Of a stretch of 26,987 bases of DNA, positions 9,707-16,800 are shown in pieces (the stretch's first letter is position 1; each line of letters opens with the position of its first letter). Source of the stretch: Acidobacteriota bacterium (GTDB taxonomy: Bacteria; Acidobacteriota; Terriglobia; Terriglobales; Acidobacteriaceae); assembly GCA_021801945.1 (NCBI GenBank), contig JAKABE010000006.1, positions 1 to 26,987 of the forward strand, written 5' to 3'. A model generated the notes under the pieces. The model did not search any database. It was given only the letters and a program-made list of their open reading frames with translations, and had not been told where the DNA came from. A program made the translations under genes and the position numbers.

Positions 9707-10711
9707 TTAACTCACCGTGAGCACCAGCTTCCCGAAGTGGCTCGCCTCCTCCATCCGTTCGAAAACCTCGCGCGCCTGTGTCCAGTGGAACTCTTCACCC
9801 ACCGGACGCAGTTGCGCCAGGCCGATGGCCCGATTCATCTCCACGAAATCCCTGCGCGAGCCGACATAGATGCCCTGGATCCGCGCTGTCTTGTGCAGAA
9901 TCAGGGGAATGGGAAACGCCTCGCTGCTGCTCGCCAGCACCCCTACCTGGGCCACTGTTCCGCCGATGCGGATGGCCTTGAGCGATCGCTCCAATGTGCC
10001 GGCTCCACCCACCTCCACAACCAGATCCACGCCTTCACCGCCCGTCTGGTCCAGCGCCCAATGGTCCCAATCCGGGTTGTCTCGGTAGTTCAACCCCGCG
10101 TCCAGCCCCATTCCGCTGGCCCGCTCCAGCTTTTCGTAGCTCGATGAGATTCCCAGCACCCGCGCCCCCCGGAGCCGGGCAAACTGCAAGGCAAAAATCG
10201 AGACCCCACCCGTGCCTTGGATCAGGACCGTCGCACCCGGCTTCACGTCGCCTGCAACCAGCGCGTTCCACGCTGTCACGGCCGCACACGGCAGTGTCGC
10301 CCCCTCCTGGAAACTCAGGTGCTCAGGCAGCGCCACGAGCCCGCTCTCTTTGAGCACGACTAAGTCGGCTAACATGCCGTCGATGTCTCCACCCAGGGCG
10401 CCCTTGGCCCGTGCCGGCGTCAGGGGCCCATCCAGCCAGTTCTGCATAAAGATTCCAGCCACCCGGTCACCCGGTTTCCACGCCGTCACCCCAGGTCCCA
10501 CGGAGACCACCTCCCCTGCACCGTCCGAGCAGGGAATCCGCGGCAGGCGCATCTTGGGGTTGTAAAGCCCCTTGACCATCATCAGATCGCGGAAATTCAA
10601 TGAAACCGCGCGCACTGACACAAGCACTTCCCCAGGACCCAGTGTGGGCGTCATTCGTTCCACAAATTCCAAAGATTCAATACCAAAAGCGGAAATCTGC
10701 CATGCACGCAT
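9707..10711 (-). CDS. Zinc-type alcohol dehydrogenase-like oxidoreductase (MDR superfamily)
   Basis: The 334-residue protein has the MDR layout: an N-terminal GroES-like domain (PGEVLVSVRAVSLNFRDLMMVKG, then IPCSDGAGEVVSVGPGV and WKPGDRV) and a Rossmann domain with GTGGVSIFALQFA near residue 165. A cofactor-discriminating region, ISSSYEKLE, follows. The structural-zinc cysteine cluster of classical ADHs is missing and the usual first catalytic cysteine position is replaced (SLNFRD), so it resembles quinone-oxidoreductase-like MDRs that reduce C=C or carbonyl bonds with NAD(P)H. An AGGAGG site lies 10 nt upstream of the start. It is divergent from the small gene at 10793 and converges with the aldolase gene, 18 nt apart. 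The substrate is unknown. Confidence 0.85.
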   Translation of the reverse strand: MRAWQISAFGIESLEFVERMTPTLGPGEVLVSVRAVSLNFRDLMMVKGLYNPKMRLPRIPCSDGAGEVVSVGPGVTAWKPGDRVAGIFMQNWLDGPLTPARAKGALGGDIDGMLADLVVLKESGLVALPEHLSFQEGATLPCAAVTAWNALVAGDVKPGATVLIQGTGGVSIFALQFARLRGARVLGISSSYEKLERASGMGLDAGLNYRDNPDWDHWALDQTGGEGVDLVVEVGGAGTLERSLKAIRIGGTVAQVGVLASSSEAFPIPLILHKTARIQGIYVGSRRDFVEMNRAIGLAQLRPVGEEFHWTQAREVFERMEEASHFGKLVLTVS

Positions 10712-10780
10712 ACGTCTAAATCCTCCTGCCTTTCCAGCTTACCTGCTCCAATTCAGAGATATACTCCGGTGCGGCCTTCG

Positions 10781-10786
10781 TAAAAT
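10781..10786 (+). promoter_or_regulatory. -10-like box TAAAAT, leaderless start
   Basis: TAAAAT ends exactly 6 nt before the ATG at 10793, and no Shine-Dalgarno sequence precedes that ATG. This spacing would place the transcription start at or next to the start codon. A second -10-like hexamer, TATACT, lies at 10760-10765. No clear -35 was identified. Confidence 0.5.
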
Positions 10787-10792
10787 GAAGAT

Positions 10793-11059
10793 ATGGCTCG
10801 TGGATGGGAAAGTAAATCCGTGGAGGAGCAGATGGCAACAGCATTTGGAGATTCAGGGGGCGCCGCAGCCGGCGGCCCCATGACGGACGAGGAACGGCGC
10901 CTTGCCGAACGGCACCGCGCCGGCCGCGAACGCCAGAGACAAGCTCTCTACCTGCAACGGGAAAATATCCTGTCGCAGAGAACGTCACACCCGGCCCGCC
11001 GCGCCGCACTGGCCGAAGCACTGGCCCAAATTGAGGCCCAGATTGCAGCGTTAGGGTAG
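10793..11059 (+). CDS. Small conserved hypothetical protein (MARGWESKS type)
   Basis: This 88-residue soluble protein begins MARGWESKSVEEQ and continues with a Gly/Ala linker, then a highly charged helical segment (TDEERRLAERHRAGRERQRQALYLQRENIL) and a C-terminal Ala/Gln-rich helix (RRAALAEALAQIEAQIAAL). The C-terminal two thirds look like a helical hairpin or coiled coil. I recall similar small proteins in Acidobacteriota but know no function. It has no membrane segment and no cysteines. The start is supported by the -10-like box directly upstream and by the distinctive N-terminus. It converges with the SDR gene 28 nt away. Confidence 0.65.
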   Translation: MARGWESKSVEEQMATAFGDSGGAAAGGPMTDEERRLAERHRAGRERQRQALYLQRENILSQRTSHPARRAALAEALAQIEAQIAALG

Positions 11060-11087
11060 GTTGCGAATCGCGCTTATCATTCCCTCG

Positions 11088-11867
11088 CTACGCCTCGCGG
11101 TGGACAAGCAGAGTGTTGGCTTGGCAGACGGGGGATAGCGACACTCGTGCAATGTTGACGTGTTCCGGCCTCGTGACGGCCCATAGAATCGTGTCGGCAA
11201 CATCTTCCGCAGTCAGCGGAGTCAACCCCTTATAGACCTTCGCGGCGCGTCCGGCGTCGCCGTGAAAGCGCACCAGACTAAAATCGGTCTCCACCATCCC
11301 CGGATCGATACTGGTCACGCGCACCGGCGTTCCCAGCACATCCTCGCGGAGTCCGTCGTTAATGGTTCTCACCGCGGCTTTGCTGCCGCAGTAGACGGCT
11401 CCATTGGGGTAGACTAGCTCACCCGCCATCGAGCCCAGATTCACCACATGGCCCCGCCTGCGCACCACCATCCCTGGCACCACGGCGCGCGTCACGTAAA
11501 GAAGCCCTTTCACGTTGGTGTCGATCATCTCGTCCCAGTCTTCGATCTTCCCGGTATAGAGCTTTTCCATGCCGCGGCTCAGTCCGGCGTTGTTCACCAA
11601 GATGTCGATCTCGGCCCACTCCGGCGGCAGATCGTCGATGGCCCTCTGCACCGCATGGCGGCTGCGCACGTCCAGTTGGAAGGAGTGAACAGCCTGCGCG
11701 CCGCGCTCCAGAGCCAGCGACGCTACTTCGGCCAGTTTGCCGGCTCTCCGCGCCGCCAACAGGAGCCTCGCCCCTTCGCTAGCAAAGGCCATAGCCGCAG
11801 ACGCACCGATACCTGTACTGGCACCGGTGATGAAGACAATTTTTCCCCTTACACTTAGCTTCGCCAT
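11088..11867 (-). CDS. Short-chain dehydrogenase/reductase (SDR)
   Basis: A classical SDR of 259 residues: cofactor motif TGASTGIG (14-21), NNAG (92-95), catalytic S146, Y159 and K163 (Y-C-G-S-K), and the PG motif in SIDPGMVETDF. The basic residues after the second strand (AARRAGK) favour NADP. Overall it resembles YdfG-like 3-hydroxy acid dehydrogenases. The start has an AAGGGG site 8 nt upstream. TAAAAT at 11894-11899 on this strand, overlapping the 3' end of the upstream dehydrogenase, is a possible promoter, but the 24-nt gap to the upstream stop also allows co-transcription. Substrate is not determinable; it could work with the neighbouring beta-hydroxyacid dehydrogenase. Confidence 0.85.
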   Translation of the reverse strand: MAKLSVRGKIVFITGASTGIGASAAMAFASEGARLLLAARRAGKLAEVASLALERGAQAVHSFQLDVRSRHAVQRAIDDLPPEWAEIDILVNNAGLSRGMEKLYTGKIEDWDEMIDTNVKGLLYVTRAVVPGMVVRRRGHVVNLGSMAGELVYPNGAVYCGSKAAVRTINDGLREDVLGTPVRVTSIDPGMVETDFSLVRFHGDAGRAAKVYKGLTPLTAEDVADTILWAVTRPEHVNIARVSLSPVCQANTLLVHREA

Positions 11868-11891
11868 GGGTCCCCTTGGAAGAATCTCACC

Positions 11892-12773
11892 CTATTTTAC
11901 AGATGCGTTTCGCTGGGCCATGTGGTACTGTCCGCCAGCCCAATCCTCTCCGCCGAGACCGAGTTGAAGAGCCTGAGCGAAGATCTCGGCCTGCATATCG
12001 GCCAAACTAAGGCGCGTTCCACTGCTGGCAGCAGCTTCCCGCAACAACCTCAGATCCTTGGCCCCAAGTTCGACGGTTCCTCCAGGTTGCTCAGGCGGAT
12101 GCAGGATCAGCTTACAGTACGACGCCATAAACGCCGATTGGAAAAGCGCACTGTTCACCGTTTCGAAGAACATGGCGGGATCAATCCCTTGGCTGGCCGC
12201 ATAGACAAAGGCCTCGCTGAGGGCCTGGTTCATGCAAGTGATGAGAAAGTTGCCGCCCAGTTTCAGAGCGTGGGCCTGGCGCGGCTCGGCTCCCACCACG
12301 GAGATACCTCGCGAGAGCGGCTCCAACAGCGGGCGAGCCTTGTTTACCGCGCCCTCCGCGCCCGCCACGACCACCCACAAGCGGCCTGCCTCAGCCACCT
12401 CGGGCCGGCCAAAGACCGGAGCGGCCACAAACTCCTGCCCCCGACGGGCGTGCTCGGCGGTGAACCGCCCGCTGAGCGCAACGCCAATGGTCGAGTGCGA
12501 GATGTGGAGCGTGCCGGGCCTCATTTTCTCCAATAGCCCCTTGGGACCAAGCAGGATTTCCTCATGCGCGTTCTCGTCGAACAGCATCGTCATGACCACT
12601 TCGGCTGCCCGCGCCGCGTCGTCCGGCGTAGCGGCTACGCGCGCGCCCTCCGCTGCCAGGACATCAGCCCTCGCGCGGGTGCGGTTCCACACCGTTACGT
12701 CGTGCCCCGCAGCCACCAGCCGCCGCGCCATCGGCGTGCCCATCTTGCCCAGTCCCAGAAAAGCAATCCTCAT
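11892..12773 (-). CDS. NAD(P)-dependent beta-hydroxyacid dehydrogenase (3-hydroxyisobutyrate dehydrogenase family)
   Basis: The start at 12773 is preferred over one 24 nt upstream because AAGGAGG lies 7 nt before it and the protein then begins directly with the Rossmann strand MRIAFLGLGKMG. The 293-residue protein has the family's layout: GxGxMG (7-12), NRT after the second strand suggesting NADP use, a substrate-site segment ISHSTIG, and the catalytic lysine K171 in HALKLGGNFL. An all-helical C-terminal domain follows. Relatives include 3-hydroxyisobutyrate, tartronate-semialdehyde and GLYR-type glyoxylate/succinic-semialdehyde reductases. A glyoxylate or tartronate-semialdehyde role would fit the GlcF and malate synthase genes here, but this is inference. 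It is divergent from uppP. Confidence 0.85.
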   Translation of the reverse strand: MRIAFLGLGKMGTPMARRLVAAGHDVTVWNRTRARADVLAAEGARVAATPDDAARAAEVVMTMLFDENAHEEILLGPKGLLEKMRPGTLHISHSTIGVALSGRFTAEHARRGQEFVAAPVFGRPEVAEAGRLWVVVAGAEGAVNKARPLLEPLSRGISVVGAEPRQAHALKLGGNFLITCMNQALSEAFVYAASQGIDPAMFFETVNSALFQSAFMASYCKLILHPPEQPGGTVELGAKDLRLLREAAASSGTRLSLADMQAEIFAQALQLGLGGEDWAGGQYHMAQRNASVK

Positions 12774-12913
12774 CGTTGGCCTCCTTCGCCGTTTCAAACG
12801 ACGCCTTCTCCTCGATCAGGTTCTATCCTTCGATGATGGCGATCATGGTACGGATGCTGCATCCACGCCGCCACCACGCTGCGCAACCCAAGAGTTTTCA
12901 ACAGGTGAGACGT

Positions 12914-12919
12914 TAGATT
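12914..12919 (+). promoter_or_regulatory. -10-like box TAGATT, 6 nt before uppP
   Basis: TAGATT ends 6 nt before the uppP ATG, the same geometry as at 10793, 14388 and the minus-strand start at 14299. A purine-rich AGGTGAGA at 12903-12910 is 15 nt from the ATG, far for a ribosome site. No good -35 was found. Confidence 0.45.
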
Positions 12920-12925
12920 GGTACC

Positions 12926-13813
12926 ATGACGATTTTCAAGATCATCATCCTCGCCATCGTGCAAGGACTGGCCGAGCTCTTGCCGGTCTCAAGCTCCGCC
13001 CATGTGGTGGTGGCTGAAAAGCTGATGGGGCTCGACCCTTCGGCCCCGCAGATGACCCTTCTGCTGGTCATGCTGCACACCGGCACCATGTTCGCGGTCA
13101 TCGCCTACTTCTGGAAGGCCTGGATGCGCAGCTATTTTTCGGACGTGGCCACCTTCAAGCGCTTCTTCAAGCAGGCCGTCTGGGCCACGTTTTTGACCGG
13201 CATTGTGGGCGAGACGCTCAAGGTCATCATTGAAAAGACCTACTTCCACGGCACGCCCAAGGCGCAGATCGAGATGCTCTTCGGCCAGCTTCAAATCGTC
13301 GCTCCCGCCCTGCTGGCGGTGGGCGTGATGATCCTCATCGCCGGCTTGATCGAGCGGCGACAGGAGCGCGCCGGCATCAAGCCCGCCGACGGCAGCCCGC
13401 TGAACATGCGCCAGGCCGGATGGATGGGCGTTGTGCAGGGGCTGGCGCTGCCTTTCCGCGGTTTCTCGCGCTCCGGCTCGACCATTTCGGCGGGAATGCT
13501 GCTGGGCGCGGCCAAGGATACATCCGAGCGCTTCAGCTTTGCGCTGGTCATCATCCTCACGCCGGTGGTGGACGTGATGGAACTTGTACGCCTCATCAAA
13601 GCCGCGCACGCCGCGGCCGGAACCAGCGCGGCGATCAATCTCCATGCCTCAATCAACGCCAGCCTGCTAGGCATGGTGTTCTCGTTCATCGCCGGATTGA
13701 TCGCGCTGAAGTGGCTGAGCAGTTGGCTTGAGTCGGGCCGTTGGCACTGGTTCGGGATCTACTGCCTGGCGGCTTCGTGCGTGGTGTTCTATCTGCACGC
13801 GCACGGATTCTGA
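12926..13813 (+). CDS. uppP: Undecaprenyl-diphosphate phosphatase (UppP/BacA)
   Basis: This integral membrane enzyme removes one phosphate from undecaprenyl diphosphate, recycling the lipid carrier for peptidoglycan and surface glycans. Both active-site motifs are present: QGLAELLPVSSSAH near residues 13-26 (E17 kept; the first Glu of the E. coli motif is Gln, as in many members) and PFRGFSRSGST with the catalytic arginine near R182. The PFRGFSRSG form differs from the E. coli PGxSRSG and matches a common variant. The protein has about seven hydrophobic segments and 295 residues, slightly longer than E. coli UppP (273). It is monocistronic and convergent with the DUF971 gene 30 nt away. Confidence 0.92.
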   Translation: MTIFKIIILAIVQGLAELLPVSSSAHVVVAEKLMGLDPSAPQMTLLLVMLHTGTMFAVIAYFWKAWMRSYFSDVATFKRFFKQAVWATFLTGIVGETLKVIIEKTYFHGTPKAQIEMLFGQLQIVAPALLAVGVMILIAGLIERRQERAGIKPADGSPLNMRQAGWMGVVQGLALPFRGFSRSGSTISAGMLLGAAKDTSERFSFALVIILTPVVDVMELVRLIKAAHAAAGTSAAINLHASINASLLGMVFSFIAGLIALKWLSSWLESGRWHWFGIYCLAASCVVFYLHAHGF

Positions 13814-13843
13814 TGGGCGCTCATCCAGCTCAGACTGCTCTGG

Positions 13844-14299
13844 TTAATTCGGCGCGCCCGTGGCCTCCGCGCTAGCGAAGGTGCACTCACTGCACTGGCA
13901 CATGCGGCGCAGATACTCCCAGGAGTAGATGCCGCTGGTGTGGCCGTCGAGCCAGTTGAACTGCAGCGCGTAGCGGCCCACGGGATGGACGCTGGCCGGC
14001 TTGGGCGGCGGCGCGTAGAGAGGCAGCAGCTCAGCGGACTTGGATTTCGGCTGGCCCGGCCTGCGGCCTTCCGCTTCGCGCTGCTCCACGCAGGTGGCGC
14101 AGGGGCAGGCATTGCGCAGCCACGCAAAGCTCCATGCGCTCTTGTGGCCGTCGGCCCAATCGATCTCCAGCCCTTTGCCCTCGGTCAGCAGTACGCGTAC
14201 CTTTGCCGGTGTCATGGCCAGGCGCGGCAACGGGCGGTCTTCTTCGTTCTCTCGGGCAATCTCCTCTTTCGAGGCAACGCGGATGCCTTCGTGGGTCAT
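13844..14299 (-). CDS. DUF971-family protein with two CxCxxC motifs
   Basis: Residues about 30-140 match the DUF971 domain (also found at the N-terminus of gamma-butyrobetaine hydroxylases): LEIDWADGHKSAWSFAWLRNACPCATC and YALQFNWLDGHTSGIYSWEYLRRMC. The usual domain has fewer cysteines; here there are two matching CxCxxC clusters (C65/C67/C70 and C134/C136/C139), which could form one metal site. DUF971 proteins have been linked to Fe-S cluster handling because the domain is fused to or neighbours Fe-S carriers, but this copy has no such partner except the adjacent divergent radical-SAM mtaB gene. The first 29 residues are charged and poorly conserved. The domain match is firm; the metal role is inferred. 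Confidence 0.8.
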   Translation of the reverse strand: MTHEGIRVASKEEIARENEEDRPLPRLAMTPAKVRVLLTEGKGLEIDWADGHKSAWSFAWLRNACPCATCVEQREAEGRRPGQPKSKSAELLPLYAPPPKPASVHPVGRYALQFNWLDGHTSGIYSWEYLRRMCQCSECTFASAEATGAPN

Positions 14300-14305
14300 G
14301 CCTCT

Positions 14306-14311
14306 ATTCTA
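14306..14311 (-). promoter_or_regulatory. -10-like box TAGAAT, leaderless start of DUF971 gene
   Basis: On the minus strand TAGAAT is followed by exactly 6 nt (AGAGGC) and the ATG at 14299. The AGAGG abuts the ATG too closely to act as a normal ribosome site. The divergent mtaB box at 14376-14381 has the same geometry. Confidence 0.5.
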
Positions 14312-14375
14312 ACGGCCCATGGAAGCACGTGGCGCCGGCCTTTCCACCCCGCTGTCGCCGCAGGCAAAGAAGCCC

Positions 14376-14381
14376 TACACT
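14376..14381 (+). promoter_or_regulatory. -10-like box TACACT, leaderless start of mtaB
   Basis: TACACT is followed by AAATCC and the ATG at 14388. No Shine-Dalgarno sequence is present. This spacing supports the 14388 start over the in-frame ATG at 14319. Confidence 0.45.
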
Positions 14382-14387
14382 AAATCC

Positions 14388-15914
14388 ATGCCGGGATTTC
14401 ACATCGAGCATTTCGGCTGCAGGGCGGCGCGCGCCGACGGCGAGGCTGTAACCGGGCGTTTGCGCGCAGCGGGGCTTTCTGAGCAGCCGGCCTCCGAAGC
14501 TGATGTGGTCATCGTCAACACATGCAGCGTGACGGCGGAGGCCGACCGGGCAGCACGCGCATTCGTCCGCCGCTCGCACCGGCTGAACCCGGCGGCACGC
14601 ATCGTGGTCACCGGCTGCTATGCGCAGCGCGCGCCCCAGGAGCTGGCCGCGATGGAAGGAGTGGCTGCCGTGGTCGGCAACAGCCACAAGGCCCTGACGC
14701 CGGAGATTGTGCTGCAGATGGCCTCAGGCCGGTCTGTTGACGCTGCCGCGACGCCGGAGATTGTGCCCGTCGCTTCCCTGCTGGCCAGGAGCGCTCCGGC
14801 CTCCGTTCCGGTGTGCCACCCCAACGACAAAGACCCGTCGCTGGGGGCCCCCGTGTGGGTGGACGGGGAGTTTGCGCACTCCTTCATCGAGGACGTGCAT
14901 TTGCTGCCCGGAACACAGACCCGGCCCAACCTGAAGATTCAGGAAGGATGCGGCAACCGCTGCACGTTCTGCGTGATTCCTTTCACCCGGGGCCCATCCC
15001 AGAGCCTGCCGCGCGCGGCGCTGCTGAGGCAGATCGAGGAGTTTGTGACAGCCGGCGGTAATGAGCTGGTGCTCTCTGGGATCAACCTTGGCCGCTGGGG
15101 CCGCGATCTGCCCGCCGTCAACGGCGCGCCGCAGCCGACGCTGGCGGAGCTGGTCCGCGAGATCATCGAGCGCACGGCGCTGCCTCGTCTGCGCCTCAGC
15201 TCCATTGAGCCGATGGATTGGGACGAGGCAATGATCGCGCTGCTGCGGGAGTTCGGCGAGAATGGCACGGCGGGCCGACGGACGAGCGCCTATCGCTGCG
15301 GCGGGCGGCTGGCGCGCCATGCGCATCTGCCACTGCAGTCGGGCTCCGACGCGGTGTTGCGCCGGATGCACCGCCGCTACCGGCCATGGCACTACGAGGA
15401 AAAGGTGCGCGAGCTCTTTGAAGCCGCAGGCCCGGACCTGACCTTGGGCGCAGACGTGATGGTGGGCTTCCCCGGCGAAACGGACCGCGAGTTCGACGAA
15501 ACCATGGAATTCGTGCGGGCGCTGCCCTTCGGTTACCTGCACCTGTTTCCCTTTTCACCCCGGCCCGGCACGCCGGGGTGGGCACTCGCCCAGTCACCGG
15601 TTGCGCCGAAAGCGGTGGAAGAGCGGATGGCCGCGCTCCGCGCCCTGGCCGCGGAAAAATCCCGCACGCACCGCATGAATTTTGCCGGCCGGGAGCTGGC
15701 AGCCATCACCCTACACACGCCTGAGGCGCTTGCCGCCCGCGGCCGCACCGCCGCGCTGACGGAAAACTTCCTGCCAGTGGAGATCGAGGAGCGGATGCCC
15801 GCCAATCGCCTGGTGTGCGTGCAGCTCGCCGGGCTTACCGGCGAAGATGCACTCGAAGGCCGTGTAGCAATCGAACAGGCTGCGGAAAAACCCGCGCTGT
15901 GCAACGTGCTTTAA
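14388..15914 (+). CDS. mtaB: tRNA t6A37 methylthiotransferase (MtaB-like, MiaB family)
   Basis: This radical-SAM enzyme attaches a methylthio group to t6A37 of ANN-decoding tRNAs. The N-terminal UPF0004 domain carries the three auxiliary-cluster cysteines (C11 in FGCRAARAD, C46 in NTCSVT, and one near 77 in TGCYAQR). The radical-SAM cluster motif is GCGNRCTFC (C188, C192, C195). The barrel contains LSGINLGRWGRDL, LRLSSIEP and LPLQSGSDAVLRRMHRRY, and ends with a TRAM-like segment (ENFLPVEI...NRLVCVQLAGLTGEDALEGRV). The FGCR...N-terminus and GINLG favour MtaB over MiaB or RimO. At 508 residues it is longer than typical MtaB (about 450), with extra sequence at about 145-175 and about 285-307. 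The start at 14388 is chosen because homologues begin right before the FGC motif; an upstream ATG at 14319 adds a low-complexity tail. An intrinsic terminator follows. Confidence 0.88.
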   Translation: MPGFHIEHFGCRAARADGEAVTGRLRAAGLSEQPASEADVVIVNTCSVTAEADRAARAFVRRSHRLNPAARIVVTGCYAQRAPQELAAMEGVAAVVGNSHKALTPEIVLQMASGRSVDAAATPEIVPVASLLARSAPASVPVCHPNDKDPSLGAPVWVDGEFAHSFIEDVHLLPGTQTRPNLKIQEGCGNRCTFCVIPFTRGPSQSLPRAALLRQIEEFVTAGGNELVLSGINLGRWGRDLPAVNGAPQPTLAELVREIIERTALPRLRLSSIEPMDWDEAMIALLREFGENGTAGRRTSAYRCGGRLARHAHLPLQSGSDAVLRRMHRRYRPWHYEEKVRELFEAAGPDLTLGADVMVGFPGETDREFDETMEFVRALPFGYLHLFPFSPRPGTPGWALAQSPVAPKAVEERMAALRALAAEKSRTHRMNFAGRELAAITLHTPEALAARGRTAALTENFLPVEIEERMPANRLVCVQLAGLTGEDALEGRVAIEQAAEKPALCNVL

Positions 15915-15967
15915 AAGGTCGCGACTTCAGCCGGACCGCTCGTGCGAGAGAGCAAGTATTGGGCATC

Positions 15968-15985
15968 AGCCCCAGCGGGCTTTTT
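15968..15985 (+). terminator. Intrinsic terminator after mtaB
   Basis: AGCCC / GGGCT form a 5-bp stem with a CAGC loop, followed directly by TTTT. A wider palindrome, GGACCG before and CGGTCC after, surrounds it. It lies about 55 nt downstream of the mtaB stop and suits its orientation. Confidence 0.7.
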
Positions 15986-16186
15986 CTCGTCCGGTCCACG
16001 CCCTCCTGCATTTTTCCGCCGCCTGTCTAGCCCGCCCGCAAATCGAGCAAAATACATCCTGTTGAGTCCTCGCAAGTGAATTTCTTCGAATTGAATCGCC
16101 ACTGTCTGTCTGTAGGGCTGGACTCTTATCGCTTTCCGCGTTACGATAAACGTTAAGCGTGACCCAGTCCTTCGCCGGCGTCGGGG

Positions 16187-16338
16187 CTCGATCTGATCAC
16201 CTGGCCGGGACGGGCTGGAAGGGCGCGGAAGCTGCCGCGAGAACCGATGCAGCATCCACAAAGGCGATCAGATATGGTCTTTGCTTTGGTTGGGACGGCA
16301 AGGATGCCCGGGATGTGCAGATTGTTGACAATCACTAA
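16187..16338 (+). pseudogene. HigB-like toxin remnant (frameshifted) before higA
   Basis: The end of a RelE/HigB-type toxin can be read in pieces. From 16277 to the TAA at 16336-16338 the frame gives YGLCFGWDGKDARDVQIVDNH, matching the HigB ending 'yRiCFrW.dG.a.dVeIVDYH'. Immediately upstream the match continues only in another frame: SPGRDGLEGRGSCRENRC then SIHKGDQ (16197-16274), equivalent to 'SPPgNrLEaLkGdR.GqhSIriNDQ'. A one-base excess within GATCAGATATGG accounts for the shift. A second shift near 16196 separates LDL (16187-16195) from SPG. The N-terminal half is not recognisable in 16010-16186. The stop lies 11 nt before higA, the normal higBA order and spacing. The toxin is therefore probably dead, unless the shifts are sequencing errors. 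Confidence 0.65.
16320..16333. promoter_or_regulatory. Inverted repeat before higA, possible operator
   Basis: GATTG-TTGA-CAATC is a perfect 5-bp inverted repeat with a 4-nt spacer, 17-30 nt before the higA start. It overlaps the last codons of the higB remnant. HigA-type antitoxins bind short palindromes near their own genes, so this is a candidate site, by position and symmetry only. Confidence 0.35.
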
Positions 16339-16349
16339 GGGGAACGGCG

Positions 16350-16712
16350 ATGAGCGTGGTGCGTAAAGCAGAGGAACGGGGCGTTCCGATTCATCCCGGC
16401 GAGTTTTTGCGTGAGGATTTTCTTGTTCCGATGGGACTTTCGGCCAACGCTTTGGCCCTTGCCTTGCGTGTGCCGGTTACGCGCATCTCGGAGATTGTGC
16501 GGGAGCGGCGGGGGATTACGGCCGATACGGCCTTGCGGCTGGCGCGCTACTTCGGCACCACGCCGGATTTCTGGATGAAGATGCAAATGTCGTACGACCT
16601 GGCCGTGGCTAGCCGCCAGTCGATTGCGCGGATTGAAGTGGAAGTCTTCCCTGCGCCCCGCACCGAGACGGGAAACGAAGCCGGGAAACGGAAGGCGCGG
16701 CCAGTGGCTTGA
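16350..16712 (+). CDS. higA: HigA-family antitoxin / XRE-type regulator
   Basis: The 120-residue protein has the HigA N-terminal pattern: IHPGEFLREDFLVPMGLSANALALALRVPVTRISEIVRERRGIT followed by ADTALRLARYFGTTPDFWMKMQMSYDL, which contains an XRE helix-turn-helix (about 32-58) and the conserved FGTxPxFWxxxQxxYDL stretch. HigA neutralises the HigB ribosome-dependent mRNase and represses its own promoter. An AAGGGGA site lies 6 nt before the ATG. The C-terminal tail of about 25 residues is basic and extended. The toxin partner directly upstream is only a frameshifted remnant, so this gene is either an orphan antitoxin or a retained regulator. It is followed by dnaJ after 88 nt. Confidence 0.8.
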   Translation: MSVVRKAEERGVPIHPGEFLREDFLVPMGLSANALALALRVPVTRISEIVRERRGITADTALRLARYFGTTPDFWMKMQMSYDLAVASRQSIARIEVEVFPAPRTETGNEAGKRKARPVA

Positions 16713-16800
16713 CTAGCTCGCTGGGAACTGCTGTTTGGAACGACGGCGATGAAAACGGCGGCGAATCCGCCCCAGGAATGAGGGGAAAAACAAGTTCAAC

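Noticed and set aside
13727..13733. CTTGAGT, a half-site of the HspR HAIR operator
   Set aside because: It lies inside uppP, has no ACTCAAG partner 7 nt away, and is far from the chaperone genes.
16101..16186. Possible N-terminal half of HigB
   Set aside because: No frame gives residues like the toxin N-terminus, so the remnant was limited to 16187-16338.
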